Positions 1-5,382 of a DNA stretch of 9,929 nt are shown piece by piece. The first letter of the stretch is position 1. The number at the start of each line of letters is the position of its first letter. Under the pieces are notes generated by a model. It saw only the letters and a list, made by a program, of their open reading frames with translations, was not told the origin of the DNA and did not search any database. Origin of the DNA: Alphaproteobacteria bacterium (lineage in GTDB: Bacteria; Pseudomonadota; Alphaproteobacteria; UBA2136; JALTLI01); assembly GCA_027005635.1 (NCBI GenBank), contig JALTLI010000183.1, positions 1 to 9,929 of the forward strand. The letters run 5' to 3'. Both the position numbers and the translations under genes were made by a program.

Positions 1-690
1 TTTAGGGTGTTTAAAAACATTATTTATATTACCACTTTCAACAATATTACCTTTATTCATAACTAAAACTTCATCTGCAATATTTTCTACCACGCTAAAA
101 TCATGAGTAATAAATAAAATTGCCATTCCCATTTCTTGCTGAATATCTTTAAGTAGTTTTAAAATTTCACTTTGAGTAGTTATATCTAAGGCTGTTGTTG
201 GCTCGTCAGCTATTATTAATTTTGGTTTTAAGCTAAGTGCCATGGCAATCATCACCCGTTGCCTTTGCCCGCCAGAAAGCTGGGCAGGGTAAGCATTAAT
301 AATGCTTTCAGGGCTAGGCAAACATACTTTATCTAATAACCTCAGAACTTCTTTTTTACGTTGCTGACCAGATAAATTAGTATGCAAAATAAAAACTTCT
401 TCCATTTGCTTACCAATGGTTATCACAGGGTTTAATGATGTTAATGGCTCTTGAAAAATCATAGAGATATCTTTACCTATAACATATTTATTTTTATCAA
501 TAAAATTGAATTCTGCGCTCATTTTTATAGCTTTTGGCAACAAATCCATAATAGCTAAAGCTGTTAAAGTTTTACCACTACCGGATTCTCCTATAATACA
601 GGTTGTTTTGCTAGTATGGATATCAAATGAAATGTTATTAACAAGGGAATTACCATTATAAAAAATATTTAAATTTTTAATATTTAGCAT
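1..690 (-). CDS. Oligopeptide/dipeptide-type ABC transporter ATP-binding protein, C-terminus beyond window
   Basis: This is the ATPase that would energise import of peptides or similar solutes at the inner membrane. The first 230 residues are present. They carry a full nucleotide-binding domain: Walker A GESGSGKT (34-41), Q-loop MIFQEP with Q80, signature LSGGQ (138-142), Walker B LIIADEP with D162/E163, and H-loop ITHD with H196. The pattern YPAQLSGGQRQRV followed by DEPTTALD is typical of the DppD/OppD family and of the N-terminal half of YejF-like double ATPases. The usual lengths are about 320 and 530 residues, so the window edge hides which it is. The ATG at 688-690 has AAGG eight bases upstream. 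It lies downstream of rlmE, separated from it by a palindromic cluster. Family is sure; substrate unknown. Confidence 0.93.
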   Translation of the reverse strand, partial: MLNIKNLNIFYNGNSLVNNISFDIHTSKTTCIIGESGSGKTLTALAIMDLLPKAIKMSAEFNFIDKNKYVIGKDISMIFQEPLTSLNPVITIGKQMEEVFILHTNLSGQQRKKEVLRLLDKVCLPSPESIINAYPAQLSGGQRQRVMIAMALSLKPKLIIADEPTTALDITTQSEILKLLKDIQQEMGMAILFITHDFSVVENIADEVLVMNKGNIVESGNINNVFKHPK

Positions 691-710
691 AGTATTTACC
701 TTGTTGCACC

Positions 711-884
711 ATGCCAAAGGCATTATTGACTGGAAGCCAATGGGGGTACAGGGGGCATTCCCCTATTTGGCTTGAAAAAATAAGCGAAGCTATTTTTATT
801 AGCCAATTATTAAAACAAGAGGTTTGGGGCATGCCCCAACTAATAACGAAGTTATTACACCAAAAAGCCAAAGGCGTGGCTTTT
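711..884. repeat. Cluster of six hairpins, candidate inserted palindromic element
   Basis: Six inverted repeats fill 174 bp between rlmE and the ABC gene. They are ATGCC/GGCAT (711-723), AAGCCAA/TTGGCTT enclosing G5 and C4 runs (734-773), AAAAA..AGC/GCT..TTTTT with a GAA loop (776-797), the perfect 16-bp palindrome TTGGGGCATGCCCCAA (824-839), TAATAAC/GTTATTA with a GAA loop (841-857), and AAAAGCCA/TGGCTTTT (863-884). GCCAAAGGC occurs near both ends (713-721, 867-875). The stretch is more G-rich than its surroundings. Long ORFs are open on both strands (711-923 plus, 677-940 minus), as expected for a palindromic insertion, but neither resembles a known protein. It resembles in kind, not in proven sequence, the palindromic elements of Rickettsiales. 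Confidence 0.6.
863..884 (-). terminator. Possible attenuator/terminator hairpin after rlmE
   Basis: A perfect 8-bp stem (AAAAGCCA/TGGCTTTT) with a 6-base loop lies 55 bases after the rlmE stop on the transcribed strand. It continues into a short run of five T. It could reduce read-through from rlmE into the ABC gene, but the T run is short and the hairpin is part of the palindromic cluster, so termination is only a possibility. Confidence 0.3.
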
Positions 885-939
885 ATGGATAATATTCCGC
901 AAAATTTTTGCATTGATATATAAAGTTGTAAATCACTCA

Positions 940-1641
940 TTAACCTCTTCCCTTAAAGCCAATCCCAATCAAAAATATTTCCTTAGAATCCTTGCGTGAA
1001 GCTGGTGGTTTAACAAATGCTACTTTATTAAAATAATTACGCATACTGTCTCTAAGTTGCACTTCTTCCCCACCTTGGAAAATTTTTGTTAAAAATATTC
1101 CATCTTTTTTAAGAGTAGTCAAAGCAAAATCTAAAGCAAGTTCAACAAGTGCCATTGAACGAATATGATCAGTATTTGTATGCCCTGTTGTTTCTGGTGC
1201 AATATCAGAAATCACAACATCTAAGCCATTTGGGCATAAGTTCAAAAGCTCTTCATAAACTTCATCTTTAGTAAAATCACCACGTAAAAAGTTTACATTT
1301 TCTAGCTCATCAATAGGTATTTTATCAATAGCAACAATTGTGTGGTTACTACCTTTTAATGTACGATTTAGCACCTGACACCAACTTCCGGGGGCGCAAC
1401 CTAAATCAGCAATTGCCATACCACTGCGTAAAAAATCATACTTTTTATTAATATCTATAAGTTTATAAGCAGCCCTAGAACGGTAACCTTCATCTTGCGC
1501 CATATTAGAATAAATATCTTTGGATTGACGGCGCAAATAACGGCGAGAAGATTCAGAAACCTGTTTTTTAAACTTAGTTTTAGCACCAAGAATTTTAAGA
1601 TCTTTTTCTTTTTTCTTTTTAGCTTTTATTTTATTAACCAT
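940..1641 (-). CDS. rlmE: 23S rRNA (uridine-2552-2'-O-)-methyltransferase RlmE/FtsJ
   Basis: This SAM-dependent enzyme methylates the 2'-O of U2552 in the A-loop of 23S rRNA, late in 50S assembly. The 233 residues show the SAM-binding motif ADLGCAPGSW (78-87) and the catalytic tetrad K60, D146, K186, E221. The spacing of 86, 40 and 35 residues is identical to K38-D124-K164-E199 of E. coli RrmJ. A Lys/Arg-rich extension of about 22 residues precedes the E. coli start point and is probably an RNA-binding tail. The start ATG overlaps the TAA of the upstream gene (TAATG at 1639-1643) and has no Shine-Dalgarno sequence, so translational coupling is likely. Its own stop again forms TAATG (938-942) with an ORF that runs into the palindromic cluster. 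Confidence 0.96.
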   Translation of the reverse strand: MVNKIKAKKKKEKDLKILGAKTKFKKQVSESSRRYLRRQSKDIYSNMAQDEGYRSRAAYKLIDINKKYDFLRSGMAIADLGCAPGSWCQVLNRTLKGSNHTIVAIDKIPIDELENVNFLRGDFTKDEVYEELLNLCPNGLDVVISDIAPETTGHTNTDHIRSMALVELALDFALTTLKKDGIFLTKIFQGGEEVQLRDSMRNYFNKVAFVKPPASRKDSKEIFLIGIGFKGRG

Positions 1642-2231
1642 TATGAATGAATAATATTTTTAATAATTTTTGATAATCCTTCACTACGCATATCTTTACG
1701 CATTTCCTTAACCATAGCTTCATAAGTTGCAAGGATTTGATTATGTTGCTTTTTAACAATATTTTTGATTTTTTTATCAGTCATTTTATTTGTAACTTCA
1801 GTTTTAGCTAAATTTTTAGCAGATTTTGCAACTTGCTGAGCTAATTTATTAGCATTATCTAAGTAACTTGTTGGAGCTGTCATGCTCCACATCATAATAT
1901 CTTTATCCATTACTTTTGCTAGTTTAGCTAACTGTTCTGCATGTTTTTTAAAAAATAGGTTATCAACATCTTGTACAGATACCTTATAAATAGGTGGAAA
2001 AACATTATTAACTTCATTAAATACTTTTGCAACACGTGATAAAACTTCTAGCTTATGGTTATAATCTAGTGATTGTTTACCAATTTTTACCCCAAGCTTA
2101 AAAGATACCCAAGCAAGAATTAGTGCAAAAATAACAATAATTCCAGTTGTAATATCCATAGTTCCAACATCAATATTTACTAATACTTGTTTTGCTGAGT
2201 TTAGATATTGTTCTAGCTGTGCTTTATCCAT
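1641..2231 (-). CDS. Hypothetical protein with one transmembrane helix
   Basis: I do not recognise this 196-residue protein. It has a short N-terminal segment, one clear hydrophobic helix (about 27-48) ending in FKLGVKIGK, and then a long, mostly helical, Lys-rich domain of about 145 residues. The positive charges straight after the helix suggest that the C-terminal domain is cytoplasmic by the positive-inside rule. There are no cysteine motifs, nucleotide-binding loops or repeats. The Lys-rich tail could bind RNA, DNA or acidic lipid, but this is inference from composition only. The ATG follows the hemL stop by 4 bp, with AGGA seven bases upstream inside the hemL end, and the stop overlaps the rlmE start. 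It is therefore co-transcribed and probably translationally coupled with both. It is real by context; function unknown. Confidence 0.85.
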   Translation of the reverse strand: MDKAQLEQYLNSAKQVLVNIDVGTMDITTGIIVIFALILAWVSFKLGVKIGKQSLDYNHKLEVLSRVAKVFNEVNNVFPPIYKVSVQDVDNLFFKKHAEQLAKLAKVMDKDIMMWSMTAPTSYLDNANKLAQQVAKSAKNLAKTEVTNKMTDKKIKNIVKKQHNQILATYEAMVKEMRKDMRSEGLSKIIKNIIHS

Positions 2232-2235
2232 TTTT

Positions 2236-3567
2236 TTATCCTGTTTTTATCTTATTAAGTGTAGTTTCTACTGCTTTTAATGTTAGGTCAATCATTTCCT
2301 TGGTATGAGAAGTACTAACAAACCAAGTTTCATAAGGTGATGGTGGTAAATAAACTCCGTTTTCCAACATTTCATGAAAAAACGCATCAAACATTTTTTT
2401 ATCATACTGTTGCGCTTCAGCAAAATTTGTTGGCGCTTTTGGCATAAAAAATAAAGTTAACATACTACCAACACGGTTAATGCTAAGGGGGGTAGCGCTT
2501 ATTTCAAATAATCTTTTTATACCTTGCTCTAGGTAACAAGCAGTGTTTTCTAGCTCTTCGTAAGTTTTTGTTGTTAATTGCTCAACTGTGGCAATTCCTG
2601 CTGTTACTGCAATTGGGTTTCCTGCAAGTGTTCCTGCTTGATAAACGTCTCCTAATGGTGAAAGTTTTTTCATTATTTCTTTTTTGCCTCCGTAAGCAGC
2701 AAGAGGCATTCCACCACCAATAATTTTACCAAAACAAGCTAAATCTGGCTTAATATTATATAGTGTTTGGGCAGAACCTTTATGAACCCGAAACCCTGTC
2801 ATAACTTCATCAACAATAAAAACAACATCATTTTCATTACATAATTTTTGTAATCCTTGTAAAAACCCTTCTTGCGGAGGCACACACCCCATATTTCCAG
2901 CAACTGGTTCTACTATTAAGCAGGCAATATCATCAAATTTTTCAAAAACCACCTCAGTGGCTTTTAAATCGTTATAAGGAACTACAGTTGTTAAATTGGC
3001 TAATTCTTCTGGTATTCCGCCGCTTCCTGGTATTCCTTGAGTTACTGCGCCACTTCCTGCGGCAACAAGTAGGCTGTCTCCGTGCCCGTGGTAACAACCA
3101 TCAAATTTAATAACTCGTTTTTTGCCTGTGTAACCACGGGCTAAACGAATTGCGCTCATGGTTGCCTCTGTTCCAGAATTAACTAAACGCACCATTTCCA
3201 TATTTTTATGTCTATCACATATAAAATCGGCTAAACAGGTTTCTCTATCTGTTGGCGCACCAAATGATAAACCCAAAGGAACAATATTTTGAACTGCATC
3301 TATAATATGCGGATTTGCATGACCTAAAATCATCGGCCCCCAACTGCCAACGTAATCTATATATTGATTATCATCTACATCTTGAATAACTGCTCCTTCT
3401 GCGCCAGTTATAAAAATTGGGCTACCATTTACCCCTTTAAATGAACGAACAGGAGAATTTACTCCGCCAGGAATAAGTTTGCATGCAGCAGCAAATTGTT
3501 TATCACTAAAATCGTATCTTCCTGTGTAATCTTGTGGGTTTTCTATTGTTTGCATAAAGCTATCCAT
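2236..3567 (-). CDS. hemL: Glutamate-1-semialdehyde 2,1-aminomutase
   Basis: This PLP-dependent class-III aminotransferase converts glutamate-1-semialdehyde to 5-aminolevulinate, the last step of the C5 (tRNA-Glu) route to tetrapyrroles. The 443 residues carry PGGVNSPVR (33-41), NSGTEA (130-135), DEVMTGFR (from D253) and the PLP lysine K281 in FGKIIGGGMP. This N-terminus is 16 residues longer before the PLP lysine than in the 426-residue E. coli protein (K265). A second ATG at codon 5 is possible; neither has a clear Shine-Dalgarno sequence. It is the first gene of a leftward operon with the TM protein and rlmE, behind a putative promoter within an inverted repeat. hemA (glutamyl-tRNA reductase), the partner enzyme, is not in the window. 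The C5 route is uncommon in alphaproteobacteria, which mostly use ALA synthase. Confidence 0.97.
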   Translation of the reverse strand: MDSFMQTIENPQDYTGRYDFSDKQFAAACKLIPGGVNSPVRSFKGVNGSPIFITGAEGAVIQDVDDNQYIDYVGSWGPMILGHANPHIIDAVQNIVPLGLSFGAPTDRETCLADFICDRHKNMEMVRLVNSGTEATMSAIRLARGYTGKKRVIKFDGCYHGHGDSLLVAAGSGAVTQGIPGSGGIPEELANLTTVVPYNDLKATEVVFEKFDDIACLIVEPVAGNMGCVPPQEGFLQGLQKLCNENDVVFIVDEVMTGFRVHKGSAQTLYNIKPDLACFGKIIGGGMPLAAYGGKKEIMKKLSPLGDVYQAGTLAGNPIAVTAGIATVEQLTTKTYEELENTACYLEQGIKRLFEISATPLSINRVGSMLTLFFMPKAPTNFAEAQQYDKKMFDAFFHEMLENGVYLPPSPYETWFVSTSHTKEMIDLTLKAVETTLNKIKTG

Positions 3568-3570
3568 TTT

Positions 3571-3601
3571 ATTACTATAAATTAATTCAGATTATAGTAA
3601 T
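3571..3601. repeat. Perfect 10-bp inverted repeat in front of hemL
   Basis: ATTACTATAA (3571-3580) and TTATAGTAAT (3592-3601) are perfect reverse complements separated by 11 bp. The distal arm contains the -10 box and the proximal arm ends 4 bp before the start codon. It could be an operator for a dimeric regulator or a leader RNA hairpin that hides the start region. With AT-only letters dominating, chance cannot be excluded. Confidence 0.45.
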
Positions 3602-3620
3602 AAAAACAAAAAATGAGCAA
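3591..3620 (-). promoter_or_regulatory. Putative hemL operon promoter
   Basis: On the minus strand, TTGCTC (3620-3615), an 18-base spacer and a perfect TATAAT (3596-3591) lie 24 bases before the hemL ATG. The -10 box is consensus; the -35 box matches three of six bases and sits within the stem of the preceding terminator. The short leader would begin close to position 3584. Confidence 0.5.
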
Positions 3621-3639
3621 CCTAAAAAGGTTACTCATT
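3602..3639 (-). terminator. Rho-independent terminator of the Nudix-like gene
   Basis: Arms AATGAG-C-AACC (3612-3622) and GGTT-A-CTCATT (3629-3639) form a 10-bp stem with one mismatch and a 6-base loop. On the minus strand it is followed by TTTTTGTTTTT. It lies 18 bases past the stop of the leftward gene at 3657 and separates it from hemL. Confidence 0.8.
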
Positions 3640-3656
3640 ATAATAAATAATGTTAT

Positions 3657-4235
3657 TTATTTGCTCAAAGCCTTTTCGGCTCTAAACATCGCAATAACAG
3701 CAGGTGAGTGGTTAACCACATCTACAGCTTCACTTAAGCTTCCAACAGCAGCCTTGCCATCTTCATACGATTTCATGTATTGTGGTTTTTCATCTAACAC
3801 ACACATAAAATAGTAATCCTTGGCATAACGCCCGTTAGGCAAAGGATACGACCCCTTACCAAGCTGAGTTAGCTTGTTGCTTGAAACTTTAATACCAGTT
3901 TCACGCTCAACAATTGCTACTGCAGCGTCTTTAAGGTCCAAACCTTCACCAACATAACCACTAGGGCATGTAACTGCAACATCTGCAATCGCCTTTTTGG
4001 CTTCCACCATTACAATGGTACTGTAGCTATCACCATTAGGCCATACTAGAACTACTGTTGCACTGGCATTTGATTTTAATGCCAAAGTAGCGCCCTGCTC
4101 CACTCCGTTTACAGAGATAATTCTCTCCATAACTGATAGTGGGTATTTGTTATCGCCACCAAATACCAGTTTGCTTGATACAATTTCAATATCAATAGAT
4201 TGGCTTAGTTCTATTACTCGTTTTTGCAATGACAT
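3657..4235 (-). CDS. Nudix-fold protein with degenerate Nudix box (ADP-ribose pyrophosphatase-like)
   Basis: With the ATG at 4233-4235 the product is 192 residues. A beta strand with PNGDS (66-70), the box at 92-115 (SGYVGEGLDL...ERETGI), and LTQLGKGSYPLPNG followed by KDYYFMCVL reproduce the order of ADP-ribose pyrophosphatase-type Nudix domains. The catalytic signature GX5EX7REUXEEXGU is badly eroded. The first E is L99, RE is A107-I108 and EE is R111-E112, so three of four metal-binding acidic positions are lost and hydrolysis is doubtful. A binding or regulatory role is inference. The start was chosen because GAGGA precedes it by about eight bases. ATGs at 4331 and 4262 are in frame but have no Shine-Dalgarno sequence, and the upstream in-frame TTG at 4409 is the -35 box. 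The third-codon-position C content is higher than in neighbours. It is monocistronic, between its own promoter and terminator. Confidence 0.75.
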   Translation of the reverse strand: MSLQKRVIELSQSIDIEIVSSKLVFGGDNKYPLSVMERIISVNGVEQGATLALKSNASATVVLVWPNGDSYSTIVMVEAKKAIADVAVTCPSGYVGEGLDLKDAAVAIVERETGIKVSSNKLTQLGKGSYPLPNGRYAKDYYFMCVLDEKPQYMKSYEDGKAAVGSLSEAVDVVNHSPAVIAMFRAEKALSK

Positions 4236-4247
4236 AATATCATCCTC

Positions 4248-4305
4248 GTCCGGAACGGACATTTTGGCCTGCAAGCAGGCATTGGGGTTGTGCCCGTAAT
4301 TGGGC
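4248..4305 (-). promoter_or_regulatory. Hairpin-rich leader of the Nudix-like gene
   Basis: Three G+C-rich hairpins lie between the promoter and the preferred start. They are GCCC/GGGC with a 6-base loop (4292-4305), GCCTGC/GCAGGC with an AA loop (4267-4280), and GTCCG/CGGAC with a GAA loop (4248-4260). The last ends one base before the GAGGA Shine-Dalgarno sequence. The leader would be about 140 nt if the ATG at 4235 is used. An in-frame ATG at 4331 opens a Tyr-rich stretch (MKHLYYYFSPNYGHN) that reads through all three hairpins without a stop. The region may therefore instead be a 32-residue N-terminal extension. Regulation by RNA structure is inference. Confidence 0.45.
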
Positions 4306-4380
4306 GAAAAATAGTAATAAAGATGTTTCATAAGCGGATTGCTTACAATAATTTGCAAAACATCCGTAATACTATTAACT

Positions 4381-4409
4381 GTTATATGAACAAAGTATAC
4401 AAATGTCAA
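4381..4409 (-). promoter_or_regulatory. Near-consensus sigma-70 promoter of the Nudix-like gene
   Basis: On the minus strand a perfect -35 TTGACA (4409-4404), a 17-base spacer and TATAAC (4386-4381, five of six) form the strongest promoter in the window. Transcription would start near 4374. A TTG in the -35 box is the first in-frame start of the gene, so the longest reading frame is too long at its N-terminus. Confidence 0.8.
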
Positions 4410-4417
4410 TAAGGTAC

Positions 4418-4435
4418 AAGTAAATAAATTTACTT
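4418..4435 (-). terminator. Weak hairpin at the end of the RNA methyltransferase gene
   Basis: AAGTAAA (4418-4424) and TTTACTT (4429-4435) form a perfect 7-bp AT-rich stem with a TAAA/TTTA loop that includes the stop codon of the methyltransferase. No T run follows, so termination is uncertain. Read-through into the next gene's promoter region is possible. Confidence 0.25.
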
Positions 4436-4957
4436 CCGTTTACACTTTGCAATGGCAAAATGATGATTATCAATTTCAGGTACTCCTCCACCAGGCATAA
4501 TTGGACGGCTTGGATACTTACTTAAGCTTGTTACTCTATCATACATAACTATTGCCCCTGCAACGCTAACATTTACACAAAACTTTGTAGGTATTTTTAT
4601 TATATGATCACATTTTTCTACCATTTCAGGTGAAAGACTGCCCTGTTCTGGCCCTAAAATATATGCCGCTTGTAAAGGATGTTTAAAGCTAGGTAAGTTA
4701 ATTGCGTCATCGGTTAATTCTATTCCAACTAGCTGGCATTTATCTGGTAAATTCATACTTTCAATATCATCAAAGTTATATAGTGGAAGGTTGTTATCTG
4801 TTTTTGAAGTATCTGCTCTGTTACCTTGACGGATAGAATATGTTTCTGCCACAGTAAAAACAAAGCTTGCGCCAAAAGCATGAGCTGTACGCATTAACGC
4901 TCCTACATTTTGGGCTTTATTGATGCCTTCTGCACCAATTGCAAAATATCCACGCAT
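4430..4957 (-). CDS. TrmH/SpoU-family RNA 2'-O-methyltransferase
   Basis: This SPOUT-fold enzyme uses SAM to methylate a ribose 2'-OH in tRNA or rRNA. The 175 residues show the three SpoU motifs. Motif 1 is NVGALMRTAHAFGA (17-30), with N17 and catalytic R23. Motif 2 is YILGPEQGSLS (99-109). Motif 3 is IPTKFCVNVSVAGAIVMYDR (122-141), which forms the trefoil-knot SAM site. The N-terminus begins directly at the catalytic domain, with no substrate-binding extension like that of RlmB. Motif 1 differs from the PNTGNIIR form of TrmL. Substrate cannot be assigned. AGGTGA precedes the ATG by eight bases and overlaps the stop codon of the antitoxin gene 11 bp upstream, so the two are co-transcribed and probably coupled. 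Confidence 0.93.
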   Translation of the reverse strand: MRGYFAIGAEGINKAQNVGALMRTAHAFGASFVFTVAETYSIRQGNRADTSKTDNNLPLYNFDDIESMNLPDKCQLVGIELTDDAINLPSFKHPLQAAYILGPEQGSLSPEMVEKCDHIIKIPTKFCVNVSVAGAIVMYDRVTSLSKYPSRPIMPGGGVPEIDNHHFAIAKCKRK

Positions 4958-4968
4958 TTTTATTTCAC

Positions 4969-5205
4969 CTAACTTTTAGAAATTTCTTCACAACCGAAAT
5001 CAAACAGAGGTGTTTCATCTTGCTGTTGTTCGGTTAATAGTAAATCTTTTATAAAATCATTTGGTAAATCTGGGTTTTCTTCTGCTATTTTGCCAATTTT
5101 AGCCCAATATTCAATTTGCTTTGGTACAGATCTATTATATATATCTGCATATTTGCGTGCCTCTTTTACAAGTTTTTCAGATAATTTAACAGCGGTTGCC
5201 ACCAT
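4969..5205 (-). CDS. ParD-like antitoxin-family protein, no toxin partner nearby
   Basis: The 78-residue protein resembles the ParD_like family (Pfam PF11903), small ribbon-helix-helix DNA-binding proteins annotated as antitoxins. The N-terminal strand ATAVKLS (3-9) is followed by helix A (10-22) and helix B (28-42). The family-like stretch SVPKQIEYWAKIGKIAEENP covers 26-45, and an acidic C-terminal tail (66-75) could be the partner-binding part. The ATG at 5203-5205 has AAGG eight bases upstream. A longer frame from a TTG at 5283 was rejected because it would cross the -10 box. No RelE/ParE-like or other toxin ORF is adjacent; the next gene is the RNA methyltransferase. It could be an orphan antitoxin or a stand-alone regulator, possibly repressing its own promoter through the tandem repeat at 5270-5288. 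Confidence 0.82.
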   Translation of the reverse strand: MVATAVKLSEKLVKEARKYADIYNRSVPKQIEYWAKIGKIAEENPDLPNDFIKDLLLTEQQQDETPLFDFGCEEISKS

Positions 5206-5244
5206 GAAGTTGCCCTTTTTATATCTTTTTATGTATTTAGTAGA

Positions 5245-5273
5245 ATTATAAAACAACAAGTAAACAAAAGCAA
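5245..5273 (-). promoter_or_regulatory. Putative promoter of the ParD-like/RNA methyltransferase unit
   Basis: On the minus strand TTGCTT (5273-5268), a 17-base spacer and a perfect TATAAT (5250-5245) lie 40 bases upstream of the antitoxin ATG. The -35 box matches three of six bases and overlaps the tandem repeat. Confidence 0.6.
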
Positions 5274-5288
5274 CCTTTTGCAACCTTT
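5270..5288. repeat. Tandem 9-bp direct repeat, candidate operator
   Basis: GCAACCTTT occurs at 5270-5278 and again at 5280-5288, exactly 10 bp apart, which places both copies on the same face of the helix. The first copy overlaps the -35 box of the antitoxin promoter. CAAAAG (5265-5270) and CTTTTG (5275-5280) also form an inverted pair. Ribbon-helix-helix antitoxins bind as dimers to short repeats of this kind, so autoregulation is a reasonable inference. Confidence 0.5.
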
Positions 5289-5323
5289 ATAATAATTCAT
5301 TATATAAAAAAGTAATTTTACCC

Positions 5324-5352
5324 TTGAAAATAGCATATAATACCCATATATA
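5324..5352 (+). promoter_or_regulatory. Putative recN promoter
   Basis: TTGAAA (5324-5329), a 17-base spacer and TATATA (5347-5352) precede recN by 30 bases. A perfect TATAAT at 5336-5341 also exists but has no good -35 at the right distance. No GTTC or GAAC half-site, as in the alphaproteobacterial LexA box, occurs between 5281 and 5382. Confidence 0.5.
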
Positions 5353-5382
5353 GATTATACACTAATTTAAAGGAAGCATACG

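Noticed and set aside
711..923. Plus-strand 70-codon ORF across the palindromic cluster
   Set aside because: No Shine-Dalgarno sequence or recognisable family; open frames on both strands are expected from a palindromic insertion.
677..940. Minus-strand 87-codon ORF coupled to rlmE by TAATG, as a separate gene
   Set aside because: Only the first codons look like a real start; the rest is translated hairpin sequence and its end overlaps the ABC gene in another frame. It is better explained as a disrupted 5' end.
3613..3813. Plus-strand ORF of 66 codons
   Set aside because: It overlaps the terminator and lies antisense to the Nudix-like gene; no translation signals.
5206..5283. N-terminal extension of the ParD-like protein from TTG at 5283
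   Set aside because: The extension crosses a TATAAT box, and the ATG at 5205 has a good AAGG and matches the family N-terminus.
4969..5382. Complete toxin-antitoxin module
   Set aside because: No second small ORF with toxin features flanks the ParD-like gene; the neighbour is a clear SPOUT methyltransferase.
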